Origin: Paenibacillus thermotolerans
GTDB taxonomy: Bacteria; Bacillota; Bacilli; Paenibacillales; YIM-B00363
Direction of reading: 5' to 3'
Assembly (NCBI RefSeq): GCF_028745515.1
Contig: NZ_JAQZSG010000010.1
Coordinates: 1 to 64,000, forward strand
DNA: 64,000 nucleotides
The position numbers and the translations under genes are program-made. Below the pieces are notes generated by a model. It saw only the letters and a program-made list of their open reading frames with translations. It was not told where the DNA came from and made no database searches. Positions 1 to 7,808 of the stretch are shown here, in pieces. Every line of letters begins with the position of its first letter. Positions within the stretch are counted from its first letter, which is position 1.

Positions 1-51
1 GCTTAAATTCTCTTAATGGTTGTCCACTTTCTTGACAGAAGTACACATGTT

Positions 52-108
52 CCGTTGCGCCCTGCCGCACCGCTTGATCGACCGCCCCGAACGGAACTTT
101 ATTCCGCT
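52..108. repeat. Dispersed intergenic repeat, copy A
   Basis: This 57-base stretch has a second copy at 37112-37168. By eye, 50 of 57 positions agree with no gaps. The shared core is ACCGCTTGA(T/C)CGACCGCC(C/T)CGA followed by an ACGGAACT..ATTCCGCT inverted motif. A shorter relative, GGAACTTTATTCCG, recurs at 60541-60554. All copies are intergenic. Function is unknown; it looks like a short dispersed repeat family of this genome. Confidence 0.7.
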
Positions 109-184
109 GGATTGCGTGAAATAACTCGTGACATAAGGAATGTCCCAATTTTTAGGCAGAAACTAGCGTGCCGGCAACGGAACA

Positions 185-496
185 TAGGAGAAACTCCACT
201 TGCTCGGGACAGAACTGGCGTGCGTCGGCGGAGCAGATGGAGAAACTCCACTTGCTCGGGACAGAACTGGCGTGCGTGGGCGGAGCAGATGGAGAAACTC
301 CACTTGCTCGGGACAGAACTGGCGTGCGTCGGCGGAGCAGATGGAGAAACTCCACTTGCTCGAGACGGAATTGGCGTGGGGCGGCGGAGCAGATGGAGAA
401 ACTCCACTTACTCAAGACGGAACTGGCATGAGGCGGCGGAGCAGATGGAGAAACTCCACTTACCCAAGACGGAACTGTCGTATGGCGGCGGACGGC
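185..496. repeat. Tandem array of six ~52-bp repeats
   Basis: The motif GAAACTCCACTT recurs with its AAAC at 191, 243, 295, 347, 399 and 451, exactly 52 bases apart each time. Units read roughly GGAGAAACTCCACTTGCTCG, then GGACAGAACTGGCGTGCG, then TCGGCGGAGCAGAT. The first three to four units are nearly identical; the last two have drifted (CTTACTCAAGACGG, CTTACCCAAGACGG). There are no unique spacers, so it is a contiguous tandem repeat and not a CRISPR. Since 52 is not a multiple of three, each frame reads through the array, producing apparent ORFs on both strands that I do not regard as genes. A single related half-unit (AAACTCCACTTGCTCGG) lies at 60572-60588. Confidence 0.9.
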
Positions 497-617
497 TTAA
501 ACAGCAAACAAAAAAATGATAGGTTCTATTCTCTCAACTTCCTCATAGATTAGTAACAAGTAGAGTAGAGACTGCTTCAACTAACCTTTAAGGAAGCGGC
601 AAGGAGGAGCCTGTAAT
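497..617. other. Leader region upstream of spoIIP
   Basis: A/T-rich intergenic DNA between the repeat array and spoIIP. Apart from the ribosome binding site AAGGAGGAG at 601-609, I see no confident promoter. spoIIP is transcribed by sporulation sigma factors in Bacillus, but no clear sigma-E-type boxes stand out here. The gpr gene that usually precedes spoIIP is not in the window. Confidence 0.5.
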
Positions 618-1703
618 ATGAACCGATTTTCCGAGTTGAAATGGACCGTAGCGATTGTTGCCCTGCTGGTATGTATCGGGATTGCCGGATATGTACGGAC
701 AAGCCTGTATCAGACCCCTGCCCTAACCTTCGAAAAACTGGCGGAAACGGCGTCCCGCACGCTCGTATCGCAATTGATCAATTCCGAGATTGCCGGCGCA
801 AACGATGCGCATATCCATAAAGTGCTGGCCCAAAAGGCGTCTACCCAAGCCGCAACACGAAATACAAACAGCACGGCGATTAAGCAGGGTCCGCCCGCAC
901 CGGAGGACATGGAGCAACTAACGGCCAGCACTGAACCGGCGGTCGAGCCGACTACGGAAACGCCCCCGTCCCCGGCCCCGGAGACGGAACAAGCGACGGC
1001 AACCGCTTCTCTGACCGACCGCAAGCTGGCTTTCATCTATCATTCTCACAATCGCGAATCGTGGCTGCCGGAATTGAAAGGAACGAAGAAGGATTCGCCC
1101 GACGAAGCGTTCGACGCGAAAATCAACGTCACCAAGCTGGGAGAACGGCTACAAAAGCAACTTGAAAAGAACGGTGTAGGAGCGATCCATTCCGGCAAAG
1201 ATTATGCTGGAACGATAAAAAATTTCAACTACAACTACTCCTACAAATATTCGCAAAAAACGGTTCGCGAGGCGCTCGCGGTAAATTCCGAACTGGAATA
1301 TTTGTTTGACATCCATAGAGATTCGCAAACCAGGAAATATACGACAAAAACGATCAACGGAAAAGATTACGCCCAGATTTACATCATCATCGGACAAGGC
1401 AATCCGCACTGGAAACAAAATGAGGCGTTTGCGGAGCAGGTGCACGAAGGAATGAACAAGCTGCTTCCCGGCATCTCGAAAGGAATTATGGCCAAAGGGA
1501 CGAAGCACGGCCACGGGGAATACAACCAATCGCTCTCCGACAACAGTTTGCTGATCGAGGTAGGCGGCGTCGGCAATACGATCGATGAATCCAACCGTAC
1601 GATCGACGCGCTGGCGAAGGTGATTGCCGGGATTATCAGAAATGCGGAAAAGGCCGACGCACCCGTGCCTGTACAAGTGGCGAGCGCGGCCGAACCTTCT
1701 TAA
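618..1703 (+). CDS. spoIIP: Stage II sporulation protein P, SpoIIP
   Basis: SpoIIP is a membrane-anchored amidase/endopeptidase that degrades septal peptidoglycan with SpoIID and SpoIIM during engulfment. The 361-residue protein has an N-terminal membrane segment (about residues 9-28), a low-complexity Thr/Pro/Glu linker (about 95-132) and a C-terminal amidase domain from residue 136. The domain shows the family's YHSHNRES block (His142, His144), the DIHRDS block (His233) and an LIEVGG block (Glu314), which fit the metal-binding and catalytic residues. The ATG has an AAGGAGGAG ribosome binding site 8 bases upstream. Its position ahead of yqxA-lepA-hemW matches Bacillus subtilis. It is somewhat shorter than the B. 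subtilis protein (about 400 residues). Confidence 0.93.
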   Translation: MNRFSELKWTVAIVALLVCIGIAGYVRTSLYQTPALTFEKLAETASRTLVSQLINSEIAGANDAHIHKVLAQKASTQAATRNTNSTAIKQGPPAPEDMEQLTASTEPAVEPTTETPPSPAPETEQATATASLTDRKLAFIYHSHNRESWLPELKGTKKDSPDEAFDAKINVTKLGERLQKQLEKNGVGAIHSGKDYAGTIKNFNYNYSYKYSQKTVREALAVNSELEYLFDIHRDSQTRKYTTKTINGKDYAQIYIIIGQGNPHWKQNEAFAEQVHEGMNKLLPGISKGIMAKGTKHGHGEYNQSLSDNSLLIEVGGVGNTIDESNRTIDALAKVIAGIIRNAEKADAPVPVQVASAAEPS

Positions 1704-1723
1704 AAATAAGGGGCGAATGGGCG

Positions 1724-2128
1724 ATGAAAGCAACTTTGAAAGCGGGGATCGTAGGTGCGTTGATCGCAGCCGGCGTGTTTTACGGCATCGAGTTGGCCTC
1801 CACGGGAATTGATCGCGTATACGGAAGCTACGAGTACGCCGGCCAGCCGCCCGGGCCAACCTCTGCACAAGCTGCCGCCTCTGCTGCAGAACCTGCTGCC
1901 GCGACGAAGGATACCTCCGGCGCCGGCGCATCGGAGGCTCAAGCATCGCTCGCCCCGGCAGCCAATCCCGAGACGCATCTGCCAAGCGGAGCCGTTCAAA
2001 CGGGACAGCCCATTCCCGAAAAGCTGACGCTCGTTAACCGGTTTGCAGTCAAGCTCGGCGAGGCGCTCCGCTGGGGAGCCCAGCAGGCAATCCGACTGAC
2101 AGTCAGCTTGTTCCAGGGACTGTTGTAA
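1724..2128 (+). CDS. Small membrane-anchored protein in the yqxA position
   Basis: A 134-residue protein with one hydrophobic N-terminal segment (residues 5-22), an Ala/Pro-rich middle and a C-terminal amphipathic stretch. It lies 20 bases after spoIIP and before lepA, exactly where B. subtilis has yqxA, and probably shares the spoIIP transcript. The sequence itself is too low in complexity for me to confirm the YqxA family, so the assignment rests on position. ATG start; the upstream AGGGGCGAATGGGCG gives a weak ribosome binding site. Function unknown. Confidence 0.6.
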   Translation: MKATLKAGIVGALIAAGVFYGIELASTGIDRVYGSYEYAGQPPGPTSAQAAASAAEPAAATKDTSGAGASEAQASLAPAANPETHLPSGAVQTGQPIPEKLTLVNRFAVKLGEALRWGAQQAIRLTVSLFQGLL

Positions 2129-2167
2129 TTCGCTCTTTGCCTCATGCCGAGCACGATTTACAGGAAA

Positions 2168-2196
2168 TTGCCGTTGTCTCTCACTGTTGTTATAAT
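2168..2196 (+). promoter_or_regulatory. Candidate sigma-A promoter for lepA
   Basis: TTGCCG (2168-2173) and TATAAT (2191-2196) are separated by 17 bases, 38 bases before the lepA start. The -10 box is perfect; the -35 box is partial. Confidence 0.6.
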
Positions 2197-2233
2197 AGTG
2201 AAGATATACGGCTATTTTCATATGAGGTGACTT

Positions 2234-4048
2234 ATGTCTACATCGAACGGGCACCAAAGCAAGGTACGCAACTTTTGTATCATTGCCCATATCGACCACG
2301 GAAAATCGACGCTCGCCGACCGGATTCTCGAATACACGGGCGCGGTGCAGAAGCGGGAAATGCAGGAGCAACTGCTCGACACGATGGATCTGGAGCGGGA
2401 GCGGGGCATTACGATTAAATTGCAAGCCGTACGGATGACCTACAAGGCCGAAGACGGCGAAGAATATACATTGAATCTGATCGATACCCCGGGACACGTC
2501 GACTTTACGTACGAGGTTTCCCGATCGCTCGCGGCTTGCGAAGGCGCACTGCTCGTCGTTGACGCCGCGCAAGGCATTGAAGCGCAGACGCTGGCCAACG
2601 TCTACCTGGCGCTCGACAACAACCTTGAAATTTTGCCGGTGATCAACAAGATCGACTTGCCGAGCGCAGAACCGGAGCGCATTCGGCAAGAAATCGAGGA
2701 CGTCATCGGGCTAGACGCTTCCGAGGCGGTGCTCGCCTCCGCGAAAGCCGGCATCGGCATTAAAGAAATTCTCGAGCAAGTGGTCCAGAAGGTTCCGCCG
2801 CCAACGGGGGATATCGAAAAGCCGCTGAAGGCGCTCATTTTCGATTCGCACTACGATGCTTACAAAGGCATCATCAGTTACGTTCGCGTCATGGACGGCA
2901 GTATGAAGGCAGGCTCCAAAATCCGGTTTATGGCGACGGAAAAAGAGTTCGAGGTCATCGAGGTCGGCGCGTTCCGTCCGAGAATGACAGCCGTTGACGA
3001 GCTGAAGGCGGGCGATGTCGGCTTTGTCGTCGCGGGTATTAAGAATGTGAAGGATACGCGTGTCGGCGATACGATCACGGATGCGAAAAACCCGGTCAAA
3101 GAGCCGCTCCCGGGCTACCGCCGCATCAATCCGATGGTGTTCTGCGGTCTGTACCCGATCGACACGGCCGACTACTCCGAGCTGCGCGAGGCGCTCGAGA
3201 AGCTGGAGCTGAACGACGCTTCCTTACGCTACGAGCCGGAGACGTCCCAAGCGCTCGGCTTCGGGTTCCGCTGCGGCTTCCTCGGGTTGCTGCACATGGA
3301 AATTATCCAGGAGCGCATCGAGCGCGAGTTCAATATTCCGCTGCTCACCACCGCTCCGAGCGTTGTGTTCAAGGTGCATATGACCGACGGCAGCATGGTC
3401 GACATCGACAACCCGGCCAATATGCCGGAACAGCAGCGCATCGATCATATCGAAGAGCCTTATGTGAAGGCGTCTGTCATTGTACCGAAAGATTTCGTCG
3501 GCCCGATCATGGATCTGTGCCAAAACAAGCGCGGCGACTTCATCGATATGCAATACCTCGATGCTACCCGCGTGACGCTCATTTACGAAATACCGCTGTC
3601 GGAAATCGTCTACGACTTCTTCGATCAGCTGAAGTCCCGCACGAAGGGCTACGCCTCGTTCGATTACGAGCTGTCGGGATATAAGAAATCCAACTTGGTG
3701 AAGATGGACATTTTGCTCAACAATGAGAAGGTTGACGCCTTGTCGTTCATCGTGCACCGGGATAACGCCTATAACCGCGGACGCATTTTGTGCGAGAAGC
3801 TTAAGGACATCATTCCGCGCCAAATGTTCGAGGTGCCGATCCAGGCGACCATCGGCCAGAAGGTTATTGCCCGCGAAACCGTTAAAGCGATGCGCAAAAA
3901 CGTTCTGGCAAAGTGCTACGGCGGCGACATATCGCGGAAGCGCAAGCTGCTGGAGAAGCAGAAGGAAGGCAAAAAGCGGATGAAGCAGGTCGGCTCGGTC
4001 GAAGTGCCGCAGGAAGCGTTCATGGCCGTGCTCAAAATCGACGAATAA
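2234..4048 (+). CDS. lepA: Elongation factor 4 (LepA), back-translocating GTPase
   Basis: A cytoplasmic translational GTPase that binds the ribosome, remodels stalled or mis-translocated complexes and aids 30S biogenesis. Length (604 residues) is typical. G1 is AHIDHGKS (residues 18-25), G2 lies around RGIT (58-61), G3 is DTPGH (84-88) and G4 is NKID (138-141). EF-G-like domains II, III and V follow, then the LepA-specific C-terminal domain that ends in a Lys/Arg-rich segment ([20 protein letters not shown]). ATG start with AGGTGA upstream. It has its own promoter candidate and is followed by hemW, the usual Firmicute pair. Confidence 0.98.
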   Translation: MSTSNGHQSKVRNFCIIAHIDHGKSTLADRILEYTGAVQKREMQEQLLDTMDLERERGITIKLQAVRMTYKAEDGEEYTLNLIDTPGHVDFTYEVSRSLAACEGALLVVDAAQGIEAQTLANVYLALDNNLEILPVINKIDLPSAEPERIRQEIEDVIGLDASEAVLASAKAGIGIKEILEQVVQKVPPPTGDIEKPLKALIFDSHYDAYKGIISYVRVMDGSMKAGSKIRFMATEKEFEVIEVGAFRPRMTAVDELKAGDVGFVVAGIKNVKDTRVGDTITDAKNPVKEPLPGYRRINPMVFCGLYPIDTADYSELREALEKLELNDASLRYEPETSQALGFGFRCGFLGLLHMEIIQERIEREFNIPLLTTAPSVVFKVHMTDGSMVDIDNPANMPEQQRIDHIEEPYVKASVIVPKDFVGPIMDLCQNKRGDFIDMQYLDATRVTLIYEIPLSEIVYDFFDQLKSRTKGYASFDYELSGYKKSNLVKMDILLNNEKVDALSFIVHRDNAYNRGRILCEKLKDIIPRQMFEVPIQATIGQKVIARETVKAMRKNVLAKCYGGDISRKRKLLEKQKEGKKRMKQVGSVEVPQEAFMAVLKIDE

Positions 4049-4064
4049 AGATCGAAACCTATGG

Positions 4065-4088
4065 CCCCGGCCGCTGAAGCGCTCGGGG
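4065..4088 (+). terminator. Hairpin between lepA and hemW
   Basis: CCCCGGCCGC and GCGCTCGGGG pair around a TGAA loop (one mismatch and one G-U pair). Only a weak T-rich tail follows (TTCATTATTT), so it may attenuate rather than fully stop transcription into hemW. Confidence 0.5.
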
Positions 4089-4120
4089 TTCATTATTTGG
4101 AAGGAAGGGAGGGACTCTTG

Positions 4121-5275
4121 ATGATGCGACAACGGACGGAAACGCCGGAGGCGGTGTACATCCATATTCCGTTTTGTACGAATAAATGCCACTACTGCGA
4201 CTTTAATTCTTATGTGCTGAAAGGGCAGCCGGTGCAGCAATATTTGGATGCGCTGGAGCGCGAGACGGAGGCGACCGTAAAGGAAACGCCGCCGGGAATC
4301 GTTCGGACGGTGTTTGTCGGCGGCGGGACGCCGACCGTGCTGACGCCGGAGCAGATGGCGCGCTTTCTAAATATCGTGAATCGTTATTTCCCGGACCGGG
4401 CGAACGACTTCGAATTCACCATGGAGGCGAACCCGGGTACGACCGATGCGGATAAACTGGCTGCAATGAAGGAAGGCGGAGTGAACCGGATTTCGTTCGG
4501 CGTACAATCGTTCAATTCCGATTTGCTTTCGGCAATCGGGCGCATTCATTCCGTCGACGACGTGTACCGAAGCATCGACAATGCAAGAAACGCGGGTTTT
4601 ACGAACGTGTCCATCGATTTAATATTCGGGCTCCCGAGACAGTCGCTGTCCGATTTGGAGGATACGCTGAACAAAGCGCTCGAGCTGCAGCTGCCTCATC
4701 ATTCGATCTACAACCTTAAGGTAGAGGAAAATACGTTGTTCCATACGCTGTATCAGCGCGGAGAGCTGCCGCTTCCGGAGGAGGACGAGGAGGTCGCGAT
4801 GTTCCGCTTGATCATGGATCGCATGAAGGAAGCGGGCTACGGCCAATACGAGATCAGCAACTTCGCGAAGCCGGGCTTCGAGAGCAAGCATAATACGGTC
4901 TACTGGAAAAATGAGAGCTATTACGGTCTCGGTGCCGGCGCGCACGGGTACGTCCGAGGCATGCGCCACGTCAATATAAAAGGCATACAGCCGTATATCG
5001 ATGCGACGACAAAAGGACGCCCGCTGCTGGAGACGACCGAGGTAACCGAGCAAGAGGCGATGGAGGACTTCTTTATGGTCGGCCTGCGCCTGCTAAGCGG
5101 CGTCCGCCGCGCCGATTTCCGGGCGCAATTCGGGCTGGAGATGGAGGAGCGCTTCGGGGATACGCTGAGACGATTGCAACGCGACGGCTTGATTGAAGAG
5201 AGCCAAGACGGTTACCGGTTGAGCCCGAAGGGCATTTTTCTCGGCAATGAAGTGTTCGGCGCATTTTTAGAGTAG
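4121..5275 (+). CDS. hemW: HemW, radical SAM heme chaperone
   Basis: A radical SAM family protein related to oxygen-independent coproporphyrinogen III oxidase; HemW members bind and transfer heme and are not true HemN enzymes. Residues 19-26 contain the CTNKCHYC cluster motif (Cys19, Cys23, Cys26). GGGTP follows at about 69-73, and the C-terminal HemN domain includes GLGAGAHGY. At 384 residues it matches HemW length. I chose ATG at 4121 because GGAAGGGAGGG sits just upstream; an earlier in-frame start at 4061 would place the N-terminus inside the intergenic hairpin. A strong terminator follows. Confidence 0.92.
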   Translation: MMRQRTETPEAVYIHIPFCTNKCHYCDFNSYVLKGQPVQQYLDALERETEATVKETPPGIVRTVFVGGGTPTVLTPEQMARFLNIVNRYFPDRANDFEFTMEANPGTTDADKLAAMKEGGVNRISFGVQSFNSDLLSAIGRIHSVDDVYRSIDNARNAGFTNVSIDLIFGLPRQSLSDLEDTLNKALELQLPHHSIYNLKVEENTLFHTLYQRGELPLPEEDEEVAMFRLIMDRMKEAGYGQYEISNFAKPGFESKHNTVYWKNESYYGLGAGAHGYVRGMRHVNIKGIQPYIDATTKGRPLLETTEVTEQEAMEDFFMVGLRLLSGVRRADFRAQFGLEMEERFGDTLRRLQRDGLIEESQDGYRLSPKGIFLGNEVFGAFLE

Positions 5276-5280
5276 GCAGA

Positions 5281-5320
5281 ACCCCCCTTTCCGGCATTTC
5301 AGTGCCCAAAGGGGGTTTTT
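5281..5320 (+). terminator. Rho-independent terminator after hemW
   Basis: ACCCCCCTTT pairs with AAAGGGGGTT across a roughly 18-base loop, followed by a T-run (TTTTT). Confidence 0.85.
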
Positions 5321-5340
5321 GCTTTCATGGTAAAAAACGA

Positions 5341-5370
5341 TTGTAGCGGCAGCCGGTTTTGTTGTATATT
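5341..5370 (+). promoter_or_regulatory. Candidate promoter for the GNAT gene
   Basis: TTGTAG (5341-5346), an 18-base spacer, then TATATT (5365-5370), 35 bases before the start at 5406. The -35 box is weak. Confidence 0.4.
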
Positions 5371-5405
5371 TATTCATATTCTTGAATGGAAGCGGTGGAG
5401 CTCGC

Positions 5406-5873
5406 ATGATGGGGACGGCGGTATGTCGCAAAGCGACAGTTGACGATATTGATTTTCTCTACGATTTAATACATGGCTATGCAGTGAACGGGATAATGCT
5501 CCCGCGGTCCAAGGATGCGCTGGCGCAGCAAATCGACACGTTCGTCGTAGCGGAGCTTGACGGAAAGCTTGTCGGCTGCGGCGCGCTTACCCAGCTCGGA
5601 ACGGACCTGCTCGAAATTCGCTCGCTCGGCTTGCAGCCTGAGTATAAGGGACAAGGGATCGGCAAAAGAATCGTATCGATGCTTGTGGAGGAGGCCCGGA
5701 GTCAGGGCGTTCCGAAGGTGATGGCGCTGACGTACGAGGTGGCTTTTTTTGAAAGAAACGGGTTTGAAGTCGTGCCGAAGGAAATTTTTCCGGAAAAAGT
5801 TTGGCGCGATTGCGTCCATTGCAAAAAACAACATTGCTGCGATGAAATTGCCGTATTAAAGCGGCTGGATTGA
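5406..5873 (+). CDS. GNAT N-acetyltransferase, ArgA-like (candidate N-acetylglutamate synthase)
   Basis: A single-domain acetyl-CoA-dependent N-acetyltransferase of about 155 residues. The acetyl-CoA loop is visible as PEYKGQGIGKRIV, preceded by the GNAT strand LLEIRSLGLQ. The C-terminus carries KVWRDCVHCKKQHCCDEIA. From memory, a closely similar KVW.DC..C....CDE.A signature occurs in the short ArgA-type N-acetylglutamate synthases (such as the mycobacterial enzyme), so arginine biosynthesis is a reasonable guess; no arg gene is nearby. ATG at 5406 has GGTGGAG 5 bases upstream; a TTG at 5382 is less likely. It is an insertion relative to the B. subtilis hemW-hrcA order. Confidence 0.7.
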   Translation: MMGTAVCRKATVDDIDFLYDLIHGYAVNGIMLPRSKDALAQQIDTFVVAELDGKLVGCGALTQLGTDLLEIRSLGLQPEYKGQGIGKRIVSMLVEEARSQGVPKVMALTYEVAFFERNGFEVVPKEIFPEKVWRDCVHCKKQHCCDEIAVLKRLD

Positions 5874-5874
5874 C

Positions 5875-5903
5875 TTGACAATGACCGGCGGATTCGGTAT
5901 GTT
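5875..5903 (+). promoter_or_regulatory. Sigma-A promoter of the hrcA heat-shock operon
   Basis: Perfect TTGACA (5875-5880), 17-base spacer, TATGTT -10 box (5898-5903). Transcription would start about 5910, immediately before the CIRCE operator. Confidence 0.85.
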
Positions 5904-5913
5904 TGGTTTAAGG

Positions 5914-5940
5914 TTAGCACTCACCATTATTGAGTGCTAA
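5914..5940. promoter_or_regulatory. CIRCE operator (HrcA binding site)
   Basis: A perfect inverted repeat: TTAGCACTC, nine bases, GAGTGCTAA. This is the exact CIRCE consensus. It sits at the start of the hrcA transcript, so HrcA should repress hrcA-grpE-dnaK-dnaJ from here. Confidence 0.98.
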
Positions 5941-5986
5941 TGAAGACGAAAGCTTTGGAAAACTACAGTACGGGAGGAAAGCGGCG

Positions 5987-7012
5987 ATGTTGTCGGAACG
6001 TCAGAAGATGATTTTAACGGCGATTGTTGATGATTATATCCGCTCTGCCGAACCCGTCGGTTCCCGGAGCATTTCCAAACGCGGCGACGTCGGGTTTTCC
6101 CCGGCGACGATTCGCAACGAGATGTCGGATTTGGAAGAGCTCGGCTATTTGGAGCAGCCGCATACGTCTGCGGGAAGAATTCCGTCTCACAAGGGTTACC
6201 GGTACTATGTCGATCACTTAATCGGTCCGGGTACGGTAACTTTGAACGAGAAGCATTTTATGAAGTCGTTCTTCGAGAGCAAGATTGTTGAACTGGAACA
6301 GGCGGTTCAGCAGGCTGCGACGATTTTGTCCAGTTTAACGAACTATACGGCGATTTTGCTCGGTCCGGAGACGTACAAGACGACGCTTCAATCGCTGCAG
6401 CTCATCCCGCTGAACGAGCACACGGCCGTTGCGATAATCGTCACGAATACGGGGCATGTGGAGAACCGCAAGGTCACGATTCCGAATGGCGTTCCGATCT
6501 CGGAAATCGAGAAGTTCGTGCGGCTGATGAACTCCAAGCTCAGGGGAGTTCCGCTTTACAGGCTGCGCTCGAAGATGCACTCGGAGCTGTACGCGGAGCT
6601 GAGCCGTCACATTGCGGGCTACGAAGAGCTGCTCGCCGAGGTGGAGAAGGTGCTCGATTCCAACGAGAAAGACAGAGTTTTTCTCGGAGGAGCGACAAAT
6701 ATGCTGACGCAGCCGGAGTTTAAAGACGTCGATAAAGTGAAGACGCTCTTAGATTTGCTTGAGGAGTCGCAGACGCTGGCACGGATGTTTTCCGATGCGC
6801 CTGAGGGTATTCAAGTGAAAATCGGCGGAGAAAACTTGCTTGAAGCGATCAGCAACTGCAGTATTATCACAGCTACCTATAGCCTTGACGGCCAACCGGT
6901 CGGAACGATCGGGATTTTAGGGCCGACGAGGATGGATTACCGGAAGGTGATCGCCCTGCTGCATGAATTTACGAAAGATATGACAAGCAGTTTGAACCGC
7001 TGGCTGAAATAA
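5987..7012 (+). CDS. hrcA: Heat-inducible transcription repressor HrcA
   Basis: HrcA binds CIRCE operators and represses chaperone operons; its activity depends on GroEL. The 341-residue protein has an N-terminal winged-helix domain (MLSERQKMILTAIVDDYI, then ATIRNEM and the HTSAGRIPS motif around residues 35-65), followed by the GAF-like dimerisation domain ending in the conserved GPTRMDY block near the C-terminus. ATG at 5987 has GGGAGGAAAG upstream. The longer frame opening at 5930 starts inside the CIRCE sequence and is rejected. First gene of the class I heat-shock operon. Confidence 0.97.
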   Translation: MLSERQKMILTAIVDDYIRSAEPVGSRSISKRGDVGFSPATIRNEMSDLEELGYLEQPHTSAGRIPSHKGYRYYVDHLIGPGTVTLNEKHFMKSFFESKIVELEQAVQQAATILSSLTNYTAILLGPETYKTTLQSLQLIPLNEHTAVAIIVTNTGHVENRKVTIPNGVPISEIEKFVRLMNSKLRGVPLYRLRSKMHSELYAELSRHIAGYEELLAEVEKVLDSNEKDRVFLGGATNMLTQPEFKDVDKVKTLLDLLEESQTLARMFSDAPEGIQVKIGGENLLEAISNCSIITATYSLDGQPVGTIGILGPTRMDYRKVIALLHEFTKDMTSSLNRWLK

Positions 7013-7036
7013 CGGTGTAAGCATGGTTCCTACTGG

Positions 7037-7067
7037 GCAGGAGGCTATATAACGTCTCCTGCTTTTT
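7037..7067 (+). terminator. Terminator or attenuator between hrcA and grpE
   Basis: GCAGGAG (7037-7043) pairs with CTCCTGC (7056-7062) around a 12-base loop, followed by TTTTT. The shape is a rho-independent terminator inside the heat-shock operon, suggesting partial readthrough or a processing site that sets the hrcA to grpE ratio. Confidence 0.75.
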
Positions 7068-7171
7068 GGCGCGTTTGGTTCGGGTCGCAGTGCTTAGGCG
7101 CGGAAGCATTATGGATTAGGCTGCGTCGTGCGGCTTCGAATATGCGCATACTAAGGAGGTGAGAGGCGAAG

Positions 7172-7747
7172 ATGAAGCAAGAGACGGGCAATGAAGCGGT
7201 GGACAAAAAGGAAACGGCCGCCGAGCAGGCAGAGACGGTAGAAACCGTAACCGCGGAGGCGGAATCGGCGCCGCAGGGGCAAGAGAATCAATACGAAGCG
7301 GAGATCGAGCAATTGAAGCAAACCGCGGAGGACAACTACCAGAAATATTTGCGCGCGCAAGCGGATTTCGATAATTTCCGCCGGCGTTCCAGACAAGAGA
7401 AAGAAGAGTTTGCGAAATACGCCTCGCTAAAGGTGATTGAAGGTCTTCTGCCGATCGTAGATAACTTTGAAAGAGCGGTTAACGCGAACAGCGCGCAGAA
7501 GGATTACGATTCGCTGCACAAGGGCGTCGAGATGATCTTGCGGCAATTGCTGCAATTGCTCGAGCAAGAAGGCGTAACGCCGATCGAGGCGGCCGGGAAG
7601 CCGTTTAATCCGGAATTCCACCAAGCGGTCATGCAGGTAAGCGCCGAAGAAGGCGTGGAATCGGGCACGGTGGTGGAGGAATTGCAAAAAGGATACATGA
7701 TGAAAGAAAGAGTAATCCGTCCCTCCATGGTAAAGGTGTCGGAGTAA
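7172..7747 (+). CDS. grpE: Nucleotide exchange factor GrpE
   Basis: GrpE is the dimeric nucleotide exchange factor of DnaK. The 191 residues comprise a Glu/Ala-rich N-terminal tail, a long coiled coil (about residues 45-95, with NYQKYLRAQADFDNFRRR) and the C-terminal beta domain ending in the family signature with PFNPEFHQAVM and VIRPSMVKVS. The ATG follows AAGGAGGTGAG. It lies 159 bases after hrcA with a hairpin between, and 61 bases before dnaK. Confidence 0.97.
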   Translation: MKQETGNEAVDKKETAAEQAETVETVTAEAESAPQGQENQYEAEIEQLKQTAEDNYQKYLRAQADFDNFRRRSRQEKEEFAKYASLKVIEGLLPIVDNFERAVNANSAQKDYDSLHKGVEMILRQLLQLLEQEGVTPIEAAGKPFNPEFHQAVMQVSAEEGVESGTVVEELQKGYMMKERVIRPSMVKVSE

Positions 7748-7808
7748 GGCGGATTTTTGATTCATTGACACATATCGCTGATGTTAACTAAGGAGGACTT
7801 GAAGAGTC

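Noticed and set aside
185-496. Possible CRISPR array
   Set aside because: The units are contiguous with no unique spacers, they are 52 bases long, and no cas gene is present in the window.
16-519. Open frames of 60-167 codons over the 52-bp tandem repeats on both strands
   Set aside because: The repeat period is not a multiple of three, all frames stay open by chance, there is no ribosome binding site, and related repeats elsewhere are intergenic.
3224-4240. 338-codon open frame antisense to lepA and the hemW start
   Set aside because: Shadow frame of lepA; spans two real genes and the intergenic hairpin.
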